NCBI GenBank assembly: GCA_037074615.1
Contig: CM073527.1
Location: 4,800,848-4,864,847 of the forward strand
DNA length: 64,000 nucleotides
Direction of reading: 5' to 3'
Source: Leucaena leucocephala
Lineage: Eukaryota; Streptophyta; Magnoliopsida; Fabales; Fabaceae
Below the pieces are notes generated by a model that worked only from the letters and a program-made list of their open reading frames with translations, ran no database searches and was not told where the DNA came from. Shown in pieces: positions 23,638-35,443 of this stretch. A program made the position numbers and the translations under genes. The stretch's first letter is position 1, and every line of letters begins with the position of its first letter.

Positions 23638-24900
23638 TAGGGCTAAGCAAAGCGCCCGTAGCCCGGTGCACCATCTAGGACTGGGGTGAATTTACCCATT
23701 TTAGCCTCTGCCTAAAATAAGCTCATAACAAACAGGCTTAAACGAGCGGACGTAGTGAATCATACGGACTGGCTACGGGTTGCCCGTGCCCGCCCATATA
23801 TGTATATTAATATTATGAATTAAAAAAAATATAAGAGAGACAAGGGTTTCACTTCTTTTCTTTAGAAGATTGCTCAGCCACTCCATGCATCTACTTCCAA
23901 TGACGAACTCGAAGGTCAAAGCAGTAGCACGAACTCGACTTTGCTCCACCGCCACCTCCACCTCCACCTTCAATTAGCCTCCATCTGGTTTGGCTTCTTT
24001 GACATTTGGGCTCTTTAACAGTTTGACTCGTCGTCTTCTCTAAAACCAACAGTAAGTAACTCCTATCCTTGTTCTTTCTTCCATTTCTTCCACTCAAGCA
24101 TTACTTTTAGTAATTTTCTTCTGGTAAATCAAAAAAATGACTTCTTGTTGTTTTTATTCATAATTTGATATGACAAGAATCTGGACCATTCATTAGAAAT
24201 TATACTTATGAGTTATGTGTTCTCTCTTTAAATCTTTATTTTTTTTTTTCAAAATTCTAATTTTTCTTTTAATTTTCTTCATATTGATTGATTTGCTTAT
24301 CTAGGTATAGAGATATATTACTCTAAACTTGTACACAGAGCAACTAAGTGTTAGCTGGATGTTCCAATTCCTATGGTCTATAGAGGACACGTTTGGTTCC
24401 TTTCAGGGTGGTATGTTTGGCTTCTAGCCGTAGTTCAGGTGGTGACATAATGTTATGCTCTTTGTTCAAATCCAAATGATGGCAATAACATATTCTCATG
24501 TTTTCCCTTCTTTGCGATTAGTGGGTATACCTTGGTACGAGATCCACACTTTAACAAAGGGCTTGCCTTCACTGATAAAGAAAGGGACGCACACTTCTTG
24601 CGAGGTCTTCTTCCTCCACCAAGTATTTCACAAGAAACTCAGGTCAAATAAACTCTAACTTGAAGATATTCCAAACATCTTTTATATTATTACATATTAT
24701 GACTTGATAAATTAGAAATGTGTTTGATAAACAGGCTACCTATATCAGTTTATTTCCATACGAGTTTATCCCAACCCGTTTATTATGAGTTTAAACGGGC
24801 TCGTATATGGGGTTGGGCTAGCCTGTGGTCATTTAATATTAAACGGGCAGGGCACGGGTTGATTGTCAGGCCAATTCACTTTGCTTGTTGTACACCCCTA
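23638..24900. mobile_element. hAT-type element, 1.26 kb
   Basis: Starts TAGGGCTAAGCAAAGCG and ends with the complement of TAGGGGTGTACAACAAG. It is flanked by a perfect 8-bp duplication, CCCCTTAT, at 23630-23637 and 24901-24908. Subterminal GC-rich GCCCGT/ACGGGC words occur at both ends. The interior has intron-like and CT-rich segments but no recognisable transposase; the frames at 23773-24097 and 24455-25002 do not match known domains. Confidence 0.85.
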
Positions 24901-24908
24901 CCCCTTAT

Positions 24909-25629
24909 ATGGATGAATTGCCATTTTATATCAGGGAAGAATGTTGGTAATTGGTATTCAAAGGCAGTTGTTGTGGCATTTTTTTGTTCTTACAGCACTT
25001 GATTAGCGAGTAGATTTTTTATTTTAAGTTGGGATTTGGGAATTTCTGTCCCGGTCCTGAAACACGAGATGCGAAATGCGTCTTGTGTACTGGTTTAGGA
25101 CGAGATACGAGATGAAATTGTTTCGTTCCTAACTCATCTCGTGACGACCCCTACTAATATGTACATGAAGTAAAGAATTAATTTAAAGAATTATTTCATG
25201 ATGTATTCACCAAAGAAAAAAGGAAGTGTTCGAATTATTTGGTTTCTTCAGAGCCTTTTTCTGCTTTTTTTTTCCTTTAAAAAAAAGAGGTATTTTTCCA
25301 ATTTTAAAATTTCCTTAAAAAAACATTGGTATTGTGATGTTAATTGTTAATTAGAATGAAAGGAAGTTCATAATTTACCAAGAGTTGTATAAACCTAAAC
25401 TGCATAGACTTGAACAAAATTGGGTTAATATGTGAATTTTTCCCAAAAGAGCAATGTTGCCATGGGAGAGCTTTTGGGGTTTAATGTCGCCCGAAAATTT
25501 TAAAATGTAGTAATATTGCCTCAACTCTTTTAAAAATTAATATTGACAGTTAAAAAATTGACATTAATTGTTAATATTTTAAAAATAAGAGTAATATTAT
25601 TCTATTTTAATATTTTTGGGTCAATCTTA
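24909..25629. other. Intergenic sequence
   Basis: No gene is seen. At 25045-25150 there is a segment with repeated CGAGAT/ATCTCG words ending GACGACCCCTA, which resembles an isolated hAT-type end. I find no partner terminus. Confidence 0.35.
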
Positions 25630-26275
25630 GTGTGTGTTTGGGATCACTTTTAAGAATAGATTATAGATCCAAACTATGATTTTGTAAGATATGGGCCAAA
25701 TAAGATTTTTTTTAAAAAAAATCAATTTTAGAACTCAAACCATGGTTTGGAGTCCAAAACCATAGTTTGAGAATAATTGATCTCTTTGTAATTTTTTGGT
25801 GCCCCCTTGCCATGGTGAGTTTTTTATTAATTAATAATTTAAATTTTATTAATTAAAAAAAAGCTAAAACAAATAAAATCTAATTTAATTTCTTATTTAA
25901 AAATGTTGGGAAAAAGATAAATTTGCCAATAAAAGTTACAATCTTCCATATTTTTCGATGGTCATCTAGATTGGTTCTCTAATAAAGTTTTTAGTAGAAA
26001 AAAATAAAATTTAGATAAATATTATAAAATTTTAATTTATTCAAATACATGTGTATATGTATTATTTTGTAATCATTTAAATAAAAAATTTAAAATTAAA
26101 TTTATTATTTATATAATTATCATATTAGTTTATGTCTTTTTTAGTAATTGTCTATGAAAAAATAATTCTGCTATTAATCATCCAAACATCTCCAATTTTT
26201 AAAATTACTTTTTTCTCAGAATTTATTCTTTTCAAAATCTATTCTTCTCAAAATCTATTCTCCTAAAAAGATTTT
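25630..26275. mobile_element. Tourist-like MITE relative, right end eroded
   Basis: Begins GTGTGTGTTTGGGATC after a TTA triplet (25627-25629). Its right part (26175-26270) aligns with the right part of the MITE at 32906-33319 through repeated AAATCTATTCT words. The terminal right inverted repeat is lost, and about 200 bp of additional sequence sits inside. Confidence 0.5.
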
Positions 26276-26370
26276 CGGTGCCTGAGTGAAAACTTCCGTC
26301 CCTCTACCCAACAAAATTATTTGGCTGCACCTAAACCAAACAAAAAGCCCACTTCCATGCTTGTCTTTGA

Positions 26371-26380
26371 AAATATATAC
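26371..26380 (+). promoter_or_regulatory. Possible TATA box of the BBE-like gene
   Basis: AAATATATAC lies about 165 bp upstream of the start codon and is followed by a pyrimidine-rich leader (26440-26520). This is a positional inference only. Confidence 0.35.
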
Positions 26381-26543
26381 AACTGGTGATTCACTCAATG
26401 AGAAGACGTAATTCCTTATACATAATCTTCTTTCTCAACACTTTGAAATTATCTCATATTCTTGTCTTTCTACATCAATCTACTTTATAACTATCACTCC
26501 GTCTTTCTTATATTCTTCTCAAAACCCACTGAAGTTACTAAAT

Positions 26544-28172
26544 ATGACCATAAAAAATCATGAGCTCTTTCTCCTTTTTCATCTTCTTCCTCTCTTCATC
26601 ATCACCATCTTTCCTTCTTTGTCTCTCTCTGAGAGTCTCGAAGATGCTTTCTTTCAATGCTTCTCATCAAATTTAGGAAACCCTCATAATTCGTCTTCAC
26701 ACCTTATTCTCACTCAGAACGACACTTCATTTCAACCTCTTCTTCAATCCTCCACAAGAGACCTCAGATTCTCAAACACTTCCACCCCAAAACCGAAACT
26801 CATTGTCATTCCAAACAACGTCGTTCACATCCAATCAGCTGTACGTTGCTCAAAGCGACAAGGTGTCCAAGTTAGAGTCCGAAGTGGTGGCCATGACTAT
26901 GAAGGTCTCTCTTATACCTCGGACCAAAACCAACCTTTCATCGTAATCGATCTTTCCAACGTTAGATCCATAACCATAAACCTCGAAGATGAAACAACTT
27001 GGGTGGGAACAGGAGCTACACTTGGAGAATTGTATCATGCAATTGCAGCTTCAACTAACGTCCATGGCTTCCCTGCAGGAAGCTGCACTACAGTAGGTGT
27101 AGGAGGACATATCAGTGGTGGTGGGTTTGTTACAATTTTCAGAAAATACGGTTTAGCAGCCGACAACGTTGTTGATGTTATAATGGTGGATTCTAATGGG
27201 AAGATACTGAATCGAACGTTAATGGGGGAAGATCTGTTTTGGGCTGTACGAGGAGGAGGAGGATCAAGCTTTGGTGTGATCACTGCATGGAAAGTTAACC
27301 TAGTGCGTGTCCCTCCAACTGTAACAATATTCGAAATTTCAAGAACTTTACAAGACGATGATGCTCCAACACTTTTCCAAAAATGGCAAAATATTGCAGA
27401 CAAACTCCCAGGAGAGATGTTGCTTCATGCAGTTATGGGAGTTGGGAATTATGCAACAGGGAATGGTTCATCTTCTAAAACTGTAACATTTTCTTTCACA
27501 GGATTATACCTCGGAGAAGCTAACAATGTTACGATTTTGATGAACAACACTTTCCCAGAACTGAATTTGCAGAGAAATAACTGCATGCAGATGAGTTGGA
27601 TTCAATCTGTGGTGTATTTTGCAGGATACTCAATGAACACCTCCATGGACGTGTTGCTTCAGAGAAACCAAACATTTCAAAGCTTCAAAGCAAAATCTGA
27701 CTATGTAACAGAACCAATTCCTAGGTTTGGATTACAAGGATTATGGAACATACTTGTGGAGGAGAATCAGAATTCACCAGTGTTGATATTCTCACCTTAT
27801 GGAGGAAGAATGAGTGAGATTTCAGATTCAGAAACTCCATTTCCACATAGGAATGGAATCATATATGGGATTCAATATTTGGTGTATTGGGATTATAATG
27901 AAGAAACAGATGAACATGTGGAATGGATGAGGTGGCTGTACGAGTACATGACGCCGTACGTTTCGAAGAATCCGAGGGCATCTTATTTGAATTATAGAGA
28001 CCTTGATTTGGGAGTGAACAGAGGTAACTGTTCGAGCTATGAAGAAGCAAGATCTTCATGGGGTTATAAATATTTCAAAAGTAATTTTGAAAGATTGGCC
28101 AAAGTGAAAGCTGCTATTGACAGTGGCAACTTTTTCAGGAGCGAGCAAAGCATCCCACCATTGTTTTTGTGA
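26544..28172 (+). CDS. Berberine bridge enzyme-like FAD-linked oxidoreductase
   Basis: This intronless gene encodes a 542-residue protein of typical family length. Residues 1-29 form a hydrophobic signal peptide, so the enzyme is probably secretory, vacuolar or cell-wall bound, and many N-glycosylation sequons follow. The FAD-binding PCMH domain spans about residues 80-255 and the BBE C-terminal domain about 480-540. His117 (in SGGHDYEGLSY) and Cys181 (in AGSCTTVGVGG) are the two residues that bind FAD covalently in this family. Cys39 and Cys102 fit the conserved disulphide. Tyr484 in NYRDLDLG matches the catalytic tyrosine of the cannabinoid synthase/AtBBE-like type. Val184 sits at the oxygen-gatekeeper position, which by family precedent favours reaction with O2. 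Thr182 replaces the usual Pro and Val196 the usual Gly. Relatives oxidise alkaloids, monolignols or oligosaccharides, so the substrate here is unknown. AATAAA-like signals lie at 28199 and 28234. Confidence 0.95.
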   Translation: MTIKNHELFLLFHLLPLFIITIFPSLSLSESLEDAFFQCFSSNLGNPHNSSSHLILTQNDTSFQPLLQSSTRDLRFSNTSTPKPKLIVIPNNVVHIQSAVRCSKRQGVQVRVRSGGHDYEGLSYTSDQNQPFIVIDLSNVRSITINLEDETTWVGTGATLGELYHAIAASTNVHGFPAGSCTTVGVGGHISGGGFVTIFRKYGLAADNVVDVIMVDSNGKILNRTLMGEDLFWAVRGGGGSSFGVITAWKVNLVRVPPTVTIFEISRTLQDDDAPTLFQKWQNIADKLPGEMLLHAVMGVGNYATGNGSSSKTVTFSFTGLYLGEANNVTILMNNTFPELNLQRNNCMQMSWIQSVVYFAGYSMNTSMDVLLQRNQTFQSFKAKSDYVTEPIPRFGLQGLWNILVEENQNSPVLIFSPYGGRMSEISDSETPFPHRNGIIYGIQYLVYWDYNEETDEHVEWMRWLYEYMTPYVSKNPRASYLNYRDLDLGVNRGNCSSYEEARSSWGYKYFKSNFERLAKVKAAIDSGNFFRSEQSIPPLFL

Positions 28173-31100
28173 TAGTTTGTGCTGAACTTAAGTTGCTAAA
28201 TAAATGATGGTAAGGATTAGGGCTCATTGTATGAATAAAATATACTCTTTCTAATCTTGCTAGTTAATTTTTTTAAATAAATTATGAAAGTTAAATAAAT
28301 TAGTTAATTATAATTATAATATAAGAGTTAATTGAATAATTTAGATATATTAAAAAGTGTATAATATGAATCCGTTTTAAATGATTAAATTTAATTATAA
28401 TTAATTAATTTATTTGATTTCTTTAAAAGAAACCATATGCATATTGTCTTGACAATATAAACATCAACATGGCATTTACATGTCATCCGGTAAGTTTTCT
28501 ACACAGGTTCACCAAAATTTTCGTAATCGTAATTTTTTTTTTATAACCATATAATTGTAAAACATTAAAAGTATTTTGTCACTATAAACTCAAGGGGGTC
28601 TAAAGAATTTTTAAGAAATATCGTCCAATAATAATCACTATATCATATATTAATCTCATCCAATAATTTTATTTCATTTTTGCTCAAAGCTTTTTTTTTA
28701 TTTCATTTAAAAGAAAATAGGGCAATTATGGGTAAACAAGAAATATTTTTCAAACTACTTAATTAACAAGCAGAATATAACTTACAAGCATTTTATTAGC
28801 TGTAATCTATCATTCTAATTAGAAAAGAAACAACATACAATAAACCACAAGGACAAAATAGACTTCATAGACTAAATAAAAAAATATAAGACTTCATAGA
28901 ATTTGATATCCCTATCATCTTTGAACCTTCTCAAAAAAAAAAAAAACAAAGAAAAGACATTAAATAATAAAATCATCACAAAAAAATCCTTACTAATGAC
29001 TTGTTTTGTATTTTTCTTGTTCATTATATTCCCATTTGATATCAAACAGACCTAAGGAGATACATGTTGGAAAAATATGAGTTTTAGGTGATTTGAATCA
29101 TGCTCAAAGACACTATTTTTAAAGAATTATTCTGCCTCCAAAGATATATCTTAGAATTAAACATGCTCTTCTTAAAAAATATTTACAAGCATTAGTTCAA
29201 GTGGAAGGACTTTGGCCACTTAAATATGATGTCTTAAATTTGAATTCAAGTCTTTGTGAATATAAAAAATATCTTTAAAAGAGTTATTTTAATTAGCCTC
29301 ACAATGCTTTAATATAACTCGGTTAGATATAGCCGTATATAAAAAACTAAGGAAACAAAACTATACAGTAATAATATTTGGATAGTTTATTAATTTTTAT
29401 AAAAATTTAATTATAAGAAAAATTAGTGTTTAGATAGTTTATTGATTTTCGTGAAAAATTGATTGAACAAAAAAAATTAGTATTTAGATAATTTATTGGT
29501 TATCATAAAATATTAATTATAGAAAATATGAGGTGTTTGATTTTGTCTTAAGTTTTGGTGATATCCAAACACCCACTTTATAATATTAAAATACCAAAAT
29601 GAAGCCTTGTACGAAGTCAAATGACTAAATATGCACTCTTGTCAAATTTAAAAACTCTATAAATATATTGGTAATTTTCATAAAATTCTAATATAAAATA
29701 ACCATAAACAATTGAAATTATTCTAAATACTATTCATCCTAATTAACAAGCTTCAAACTCATATATGGTAGCTCTTCTTTAATGCAGCTTCTCAAGTTCT
29801 TCTATAAACTAATTAAAATTCACCAACTACAATCTTCTTAATTACCAAATCAATAAGTTTGGTTGATAATTCTCAAATGCCAACTGCTCTAATTTAAGTG
29901 ATAAGGATGGGATAAAGGTAGGAAATGATGAATGGAAAATCACAAAATATGATTGAAGATTAAAGTATATATTTGATCATTTATATTTATATTAAGTTTT
30001 ATTTTAATTTCTTAAATTTATAAAATGTATTTTTAGTCTTTTAATCTTAACAAAGTTAGTTTCCTTTAATAGAAAATGCTGAATCATCAAATTTAATTAA
30101 TGAGTAGTGAATATGTAATTAAATACTAATAAATTATACTTATATTTTAATCCTTTTGATATAATATTTTTATGTTGACAAAAAATATAATATTTTTATA
30201 TTTAAATTAAAAATAAATCAAACAAAAACATAAAACGTTATTTTTTTTGCTAACATAAAATTATCATATATTTTTGCTTAATTTATTTTTAATTTAAGGA
30301 AAATTAATATGATAATTTTTATAGTTTCACCTAATTTTACATTAAACCTTTATAGTTTTTTTTCTTTTTATCCTATTTTGCTAATTATTTATTAAAATTT
30401 TCCCCCTTAGAATCTGTTATGCTCCGTTTAGTATTATAGAAATTTTTTTAATAGAAATAAAAATATAATTAAAATTGAAAATTGAAAATTGAAGTGGAAG
30501 TATGGTGGAAGTGAAGATTTAAAGTGTTTTTGTTATAATTATGGCAGTAGGAGTGGAAGTAAAATTAATATATTAATTTTAATTATAAAATAACTAATAT
30601 AACCTTCCAATAAAACCCTAGCCTACCAACACCCTCAGCCACCATAGAACAACCATCAGCTTCCACAGAGACGACAGACAGCCACAAGCGGCCACCATTA
30701 GTCATCAGAAACTACCTAGGGACAAGAAATTAAACCATAACCTTCAAATACTAGCAGCCTTCGACAATCACATAATCGAGCAAGGATGAAGAGAACGAAC
30801 ACTTAAGACGGCGACAAATCTAGATGGATCACTAACACAAGCAATAGATCTATGGGGTCGACAAAGATTAAGGGATGGAGGTTGAAGATGGGTGGGGCGA
30901 TCAACAATATCGAAGAAGATGAAGAACGGAGACCGAATCTGAAATTTCGACCTTCTCTCTTCCTTCTTATTCTCCGACCTTCAGCTCGAAAGATTCAGAT
31001 TTGACCACTCAGATATGAAGTCGACAGTGGCAAGGCTGATAGAGAGGGACATCGGTGGCAAGGCTGATAGAGAGGCTAATATGAAGTCGATTCAGATCTG

Positions 31101-32861
31101 AATATCTGTTGTTACCTTCGTCTTTCATTCAAGTTGAACAAGGCTGAGTTTAACTGAGGTGGCCTGATGCATTGCACCCTCTTCCTCACCTGCACCGCCT
31201 CTCCCTCACAAGGTGTACTATTTCTTTGGCCTAACGACTTGGGTTTATAGGCCTGCGCCTGCGCATAACAGAGAAATAAAATATGGCCACGTGTATATTG
31301 CATGCGAGAATGTAATAATCACCTAAAAAGCCTATTTTTTGTCTGTTTTAAAAAAAACTTAAATATATATAACTTCTCAAAATTTAGAGTCAATTGTACG
31401 TAATTATTTTAAAAATTTAAATTAATAATCCTATTATTTTATATTTTAATTATTAAATTTTTATTATTAAAGTTACAAGTTTTTACAATAGCATATTTTT
31501 ATATTTTTATTATATATTATTTAAAAAATAATATTTAATAATTAATACATAATTTTAAATCGTCTATATTTTATATTTAAATAATAGATAACTAAATAAA
31601 TATTTTTTTTTAAATATTTTATATTTTTAAAGTATTTATTTTAAATATTTAAAAAATATTTTAAATTATATATAAAGTATAAAGTGTTATTTAAATATTT
31701 TATATTATATCAGTATTTTATTTTAAGTATTTAAAAAATTTAAAATTATATGTTAAGGGTTAAATGTTATTTTTTAAATGATATGATATGTAATAAAAAA
31801 TATAAAATTTTTATATGGTAAAAACTGTTAATTTTAATGATAATTTTAACTGTAAAGACTTAAAGTTTATAGGGTTTTACATAATTTAGCTTTAAAAAAA
31901 TTAATTATATTTTCATTTCAACATAATTTATATATTTACAATGTTAGTTTGGTGAGATTAATTTTAATTTTGAAGTTATTTATAAATATAAATCATAACG
32001 GTACGGTTTAAAAGATTGGATGAGTTTAAGCTATTGTGGGGAGATGATCCAACAAACAGACCATTTTAAAGGTTGAGGATCAAGGGCACAAATGGCAAAG
32101 AACACGTACTACCTTAATGAAGGGGACCACCATTGAAGAAAAGGACAAGGGAGAGAACGGGATGGGGAAGGAGGATGAAGGGATAGTTTTACAATAACTA
32201 GGTGTGAGTGTTGTCAAAGATAAAAAATATATTTATATTATATAAAAATATGAGTTTGATTGTTATGTTTATTATGAGAATTTATTTAATAAATAATCTT
32301 ATAAAATTTTTTATAAATAATTTTTAAATTATAAGATTGTATTTTAATTTTAGTAAAATATTCCTGTTAAATTTATTTAAATTTTTTTATAAAAAAAATA
32401 TAGGTGTCTTTTTGGTGACGAAGATGGAATTTTTTGGCCAAGTAACAATATGGGCCATTCTGTGAACAAAGGGCCTCGGCAACATCGTCTCCGATGGTAA
32501 TAGTAAAGAAACAAAAAAAATAGTAACAAACTAAAATAGTAAAGAAACAAGGCGAGTGCTGCAAAATCTGCAACTACGCTAAACAGGAACATTATTGCTT
32601 AGGAGAAATTTGTGGTTCTTTGCATGGAGAGTATTGTGTACTATATATATATATAAAAGATCAAGATAAATTATTTTAAAATATTTATATTTATATTTAT
32701 TTTTTAAATTAATTTGTCTAACTTATAAATTTATATATAATATAATAATACTTAACATAAATTATAATTAAATTATTTATTTAATTTTTTAAATTTTATT
32801 AAATTTTATTAAATTTTATATTAAATAGTTAAAAGAGTATATAATATTATTTATATCAAAT
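28173..32861. other. AT-rich intergenic region, no gene supported
   Basis: A three-copy tandem repeat of 52-54 bp lies at 29376-29535 (units with TTTAGATAGTTTATTGATTTT). A GC-richer island at 30600-31300 contains a short direct repeat (GTGGCAAGGCTGATAGAGAG twice near 31028-31075) and CA-rich sequence. It could be a retrotransposon leader or a decayed 5' region, but no frame is convincing. Short minus-strand frames at 31112-31303 and 32373-32592 show no domain. Confidence 0.45.
29376..29535. repeat. Three-copy tandem repeat, period 52-54 bp
   Basis: Units start at about 29376, 29428 and 29482 and share ATTTAGATAGTTTATTG followed by an ATTA-rich half. Confidence 0.75.
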
Positions 32862-32905
32862 GTTAGTCAAAGGATTGAGATCCACCTGTCCAAATAAAAG
32901 ATTTA

Positions 32906-33319
32906 GTGCCTGCTTGGGAGCAGAGGTGAAAAATCAATTTTAGGTAAAATCTTAATTTAGGAAAATTTAAAACAAACAGTCATTTTTATCCAGAATTAAT
33001 TTTGACAAAAACTATAGTTTTGAATAAGCTACTAAAAATAGCTTTTAGAATAGTAAAATAACTTATGGACTATCCAATTATTATCTTATCCCTATTTTTT
33101 TTATACCCTATCTCCTCTCTTATATTTCTTCTCTACCTTCTCTCATCTCTCATACTTTAATTAAATCATACCATTTTTGATAATTTATCAATATAAAAAG
33201 TAATTTTACTACTAATCATTCAAATATCTCTATTTTTAAAATATATTTTTTTAAAAATCTATTCTCCAAAATCTATTCTTTTTAAAATTTATTTTTTAAA
33301 AATTAATCCAAATATGCCT
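32906..33319. mobile_element. Tourist-like (PIF/Harbinger) MITE
   Basis: This 414-bp element has inverted ends (GTGCCTGCTTGG on the left, complement AGGCATATTTGG on the right) and a 3-bp TTA duplication at 32903-32905 and 33320-33322. The empty-site sequence in the paralogous block at 45390 (GATTTGGGCTGAA) confirms both boundaries. Related copies lie at 25630-26275 and 46041-46260. Non-coding. Confidence 0.75.
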
Positions 33320-33360
33320 TTAGGCTGAAGTCCAACGGGCCTTTGATCAATTGTAATTTG

Positions 33361-33946
33361 TAGGGTTGCACTAAAATCAAGTATGACTGGGTTAGGCATC
33401 TACCTGTGGTTTAGTATGAAAAAAGATTACCCGATAGTCAGCTCAATTGCTTTCTAAAATTTTTTATAACAAATAATGGGTATAAAAAGAGATTGGACTA
33501 AAATTTTGGACCTAAGGACCAATTTGGTCATGTTGGATCTAGGATTGAGACTAAGTTGAACTTGATCCACCGGGTAATTGGATCAGTCCAAGTGGTCTAG
33601 CTATTTTTGTCATCGTTGTTGTTGTTACAATTGGTTTTCCTTGAATGGTTGTTTGGTTAGTAGAACAATATAAGATTAGCATAAATATATTAAATTATTA
33701 ATATAATAGAAATAAAATAATAAATATATTAATGGAGGGAAAGAAAATAATAAATATATTAATATAATAAAAAAATATAATTATTATAAAGTCTAGACTA
33801 TCCAGTCATGTGACCTTATCGAAATCCAATTCAACCAAACTATCAAATTGGACCCAGTCTGACCTAGTACTGCTTTAGGCTTCTTTTACTATACCGAGTT
33901 GTGTTCGGGATAGCGGGCATGGTTCCAAATTTCTTGTGTAGCCCTA
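33361..33946. mobile_element. Non-autonomous hAT-type element
   Basis: This 586-bp element starts TAGGGTTGCACTAAAATC and ends with the complement of TAGGGCTACACAAG. Flanking 8-bp repeats GTAATTTG (33353-33360) and ATAATTTG (33947-33954) match at seven of eight bases. The paralogous block R3 near 45450 reads CAATTGTAATTTCTAA without an insertion. Confidence 0.75.
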
Positions 33947-34215
33947 ATAATTTGTAAGTTTAAGTGTAGACTAATGTCAAATAAAACTTGACTTTTTTAG
34001 AAGAATAATAATGTTCATCCATTTTAGACTTATTTGGACCCCATTTGAGGAAGCAAAATAAATTAAGTTTCAAATCAAGTTACATATGTATACTTTATAT
34101 TTTTTTTTTATTCGGCTTCTTTACAAAATCAAGCCCTCTACATTCAACCAACAGCATTCAAAAGCTTAATAAAGTAAGAGTAATAATTAATTTACGTCTT
34201 TTCTAAACTATCAAA

Positions 34216-35332
34216 CCCTAAATATTATTTTTAAAAAATTATAATATTCATCCTATCTATAATATAGTATCTAATTAGAAAATTGATCTTAATCTTAAAT
34301 ATATATTTTTTATATTTATTTTTTTAAAATTATCTATATTAATATTTTTTTAACAATAAATCAAGTAAGAGATAAAAAAAGAAAATTAAAATAGATAGTT
34401 AGAATATTTTAAAAAATATTATATATTTATTATTTAATTAATTTTTTTAATTTAATTAAATTAATTAAATATATTTTATATTATGGATTGAATGAAAATT
34501 ATTTATATTTTATATAAAAATTATTTAATTTTCAAGTTTTAAATATATAATATAATATATTTTTAATTTTATTTATAAGATAAATAGAGAATATTTGTCT
34601 ATGCAGCGATAGATATGAGTAAAGATATAAAGTCGTTAAATTTTAAGATATCGGTAAGAAATCAAAACTCCGGGAAGCGTGGAGTGGATGAACGGACACA
34701 CTCACTGTGAAGTCAAAACTCTTGAAGAGCAGAAGCAGTATTTACAATTTTTTTCGGCTCAAGTTCTCCTCTACTCAGCTATTCGAATCGAAGGAATCCC
34801 TAGACAGACACTCACTCACTCAGTCTTACTCTCTTTCAGCTTGCTCATCGTCATCGATCCTCAGACCTGCTCCTCTACCGGCCGCCGCTCCTCCGTCCTT
34901 GCTTGTGCGTTCTCTACGTTCTTCCATCCTCGGCCGTCCGTCCCGTCCTTGCGCGCCGACCACCGATCAGTGAGCTTTGTCATCTCTTTCAAGTTCTAGC
35001 TCATAGTTTCTCTCGTTCTCTCAAAGGTCAGATCCAAGGATCCATTCTTTTGGTTGTTGTTTCCTGAAATTACTATTGCTTCTCCTTATTCTGCTTGTGT
35101 TTTTTTTTTCCCGGTTTCAGATTAAAGTCTTCAACCTTTTAGTTCGTGCAAAAAGATTAACTTATCTTCTATTACGGGTCTGGTTTCCTTTTTATGATTA
35201 TTTATGGTGTAATGTCAGAACAAATTTTTGAATGCTTCCTTGATATTTTAGTCATTATGAATCTGATTTAGATAATTTTAGTCATCCCAATTTTATCTTG
35301 GGTTTCTATCGTTGCTCAATAATAGCAGAGAA
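34216..35332. other. Intergenic sequence ending in a GC-rich leader-like segment
   Basis: 34216-34640 is extremely AT-rich. 34680-35030 is pyrimidine- and GC-rich with CTCTC runs and looks like a plant 5' untranslated exon; a GT donor-like site near 35024 (AAAGGTCAG) fits. It may belong to the zinc-finger-like exon at 35333. The overlapping frames at 34679-34999 and 34707-34973 look like leader sequence, not protein. Confidence 0.45.
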
Positions 35333-35443
35333 ATGAGTTGTGACTGTAAGAGAAACCTCAATGAAATGTCAAACAAGTACAATTGCAAAAGCTGTGGCCG
35401 CTGGTTGTGTGGGAAATGTATGCAAGTTTCTGAATTTTCCTGA
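35333..35443 (+). pseudogene. Cys-rich zinc-finger-like exon fragment (possibly FYVE of a FAB1-type kinase)
   Basis: A 36-codon frame follows a splice acceptor (AATAGCAG at 35321-35328). Cysteines at 3, 5, 18, 21, 26 and 29 give a CxC, CxxC, CxxC pattern with CKSCGRWLCGKC. This resembles part of the FYVE-like finger at the N-terminus of plant FAB1-type phosphatidylinositol-3-phosphate 5-kinases. The frame stops after MQVSEFS, and no kinase or chaperonin-like domain follows in the window. It is therefore a truncated duplicate or captured exon. The family assignment is from memory of the motif and is tentative. Confidence 0.4.

Larger units (their letters stand above)
32862..34215. repeat. Dispersed repeat copy R1 (carrying two transposon insertions)
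   Basis: The words GTCAAAGGATT, GTCCAAAT and GGCTGAA, then a CAATTGTAATTT block, a CTAATGT...AACTTGAC block and a CAGCATTCAAAAGCTTAATAAA block, occur in the same order at 40160-40670 (R2) and 45350-45610 (R3). R1 is interrupted by the MITE at 32906-33319 and the hAT element at 33361-33946. R2 and R3 read through both sites. The nature of the underlying repeat is unknown. Confidence 0.65.

Noticed and set aside
25045..25160. A further hAT element ending GACGACCCCTA at about 25154
   Set aside because: Only one end is convincing; no complementary terminus with an 8-bp duplication was found to the left.
27035..27403. 122-codon frame antisense to the BBE-like gene
   Set aside because: Shadow of the strongly supported coding strand.
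34679..34999. Two overlapping plus-strand frames of 106 and 88 codons
   Set aside because: They lie in a pyrimidine-rich, leader-like segment, have Ser/Leu/Arg-rich low-complexity translations and no domain.
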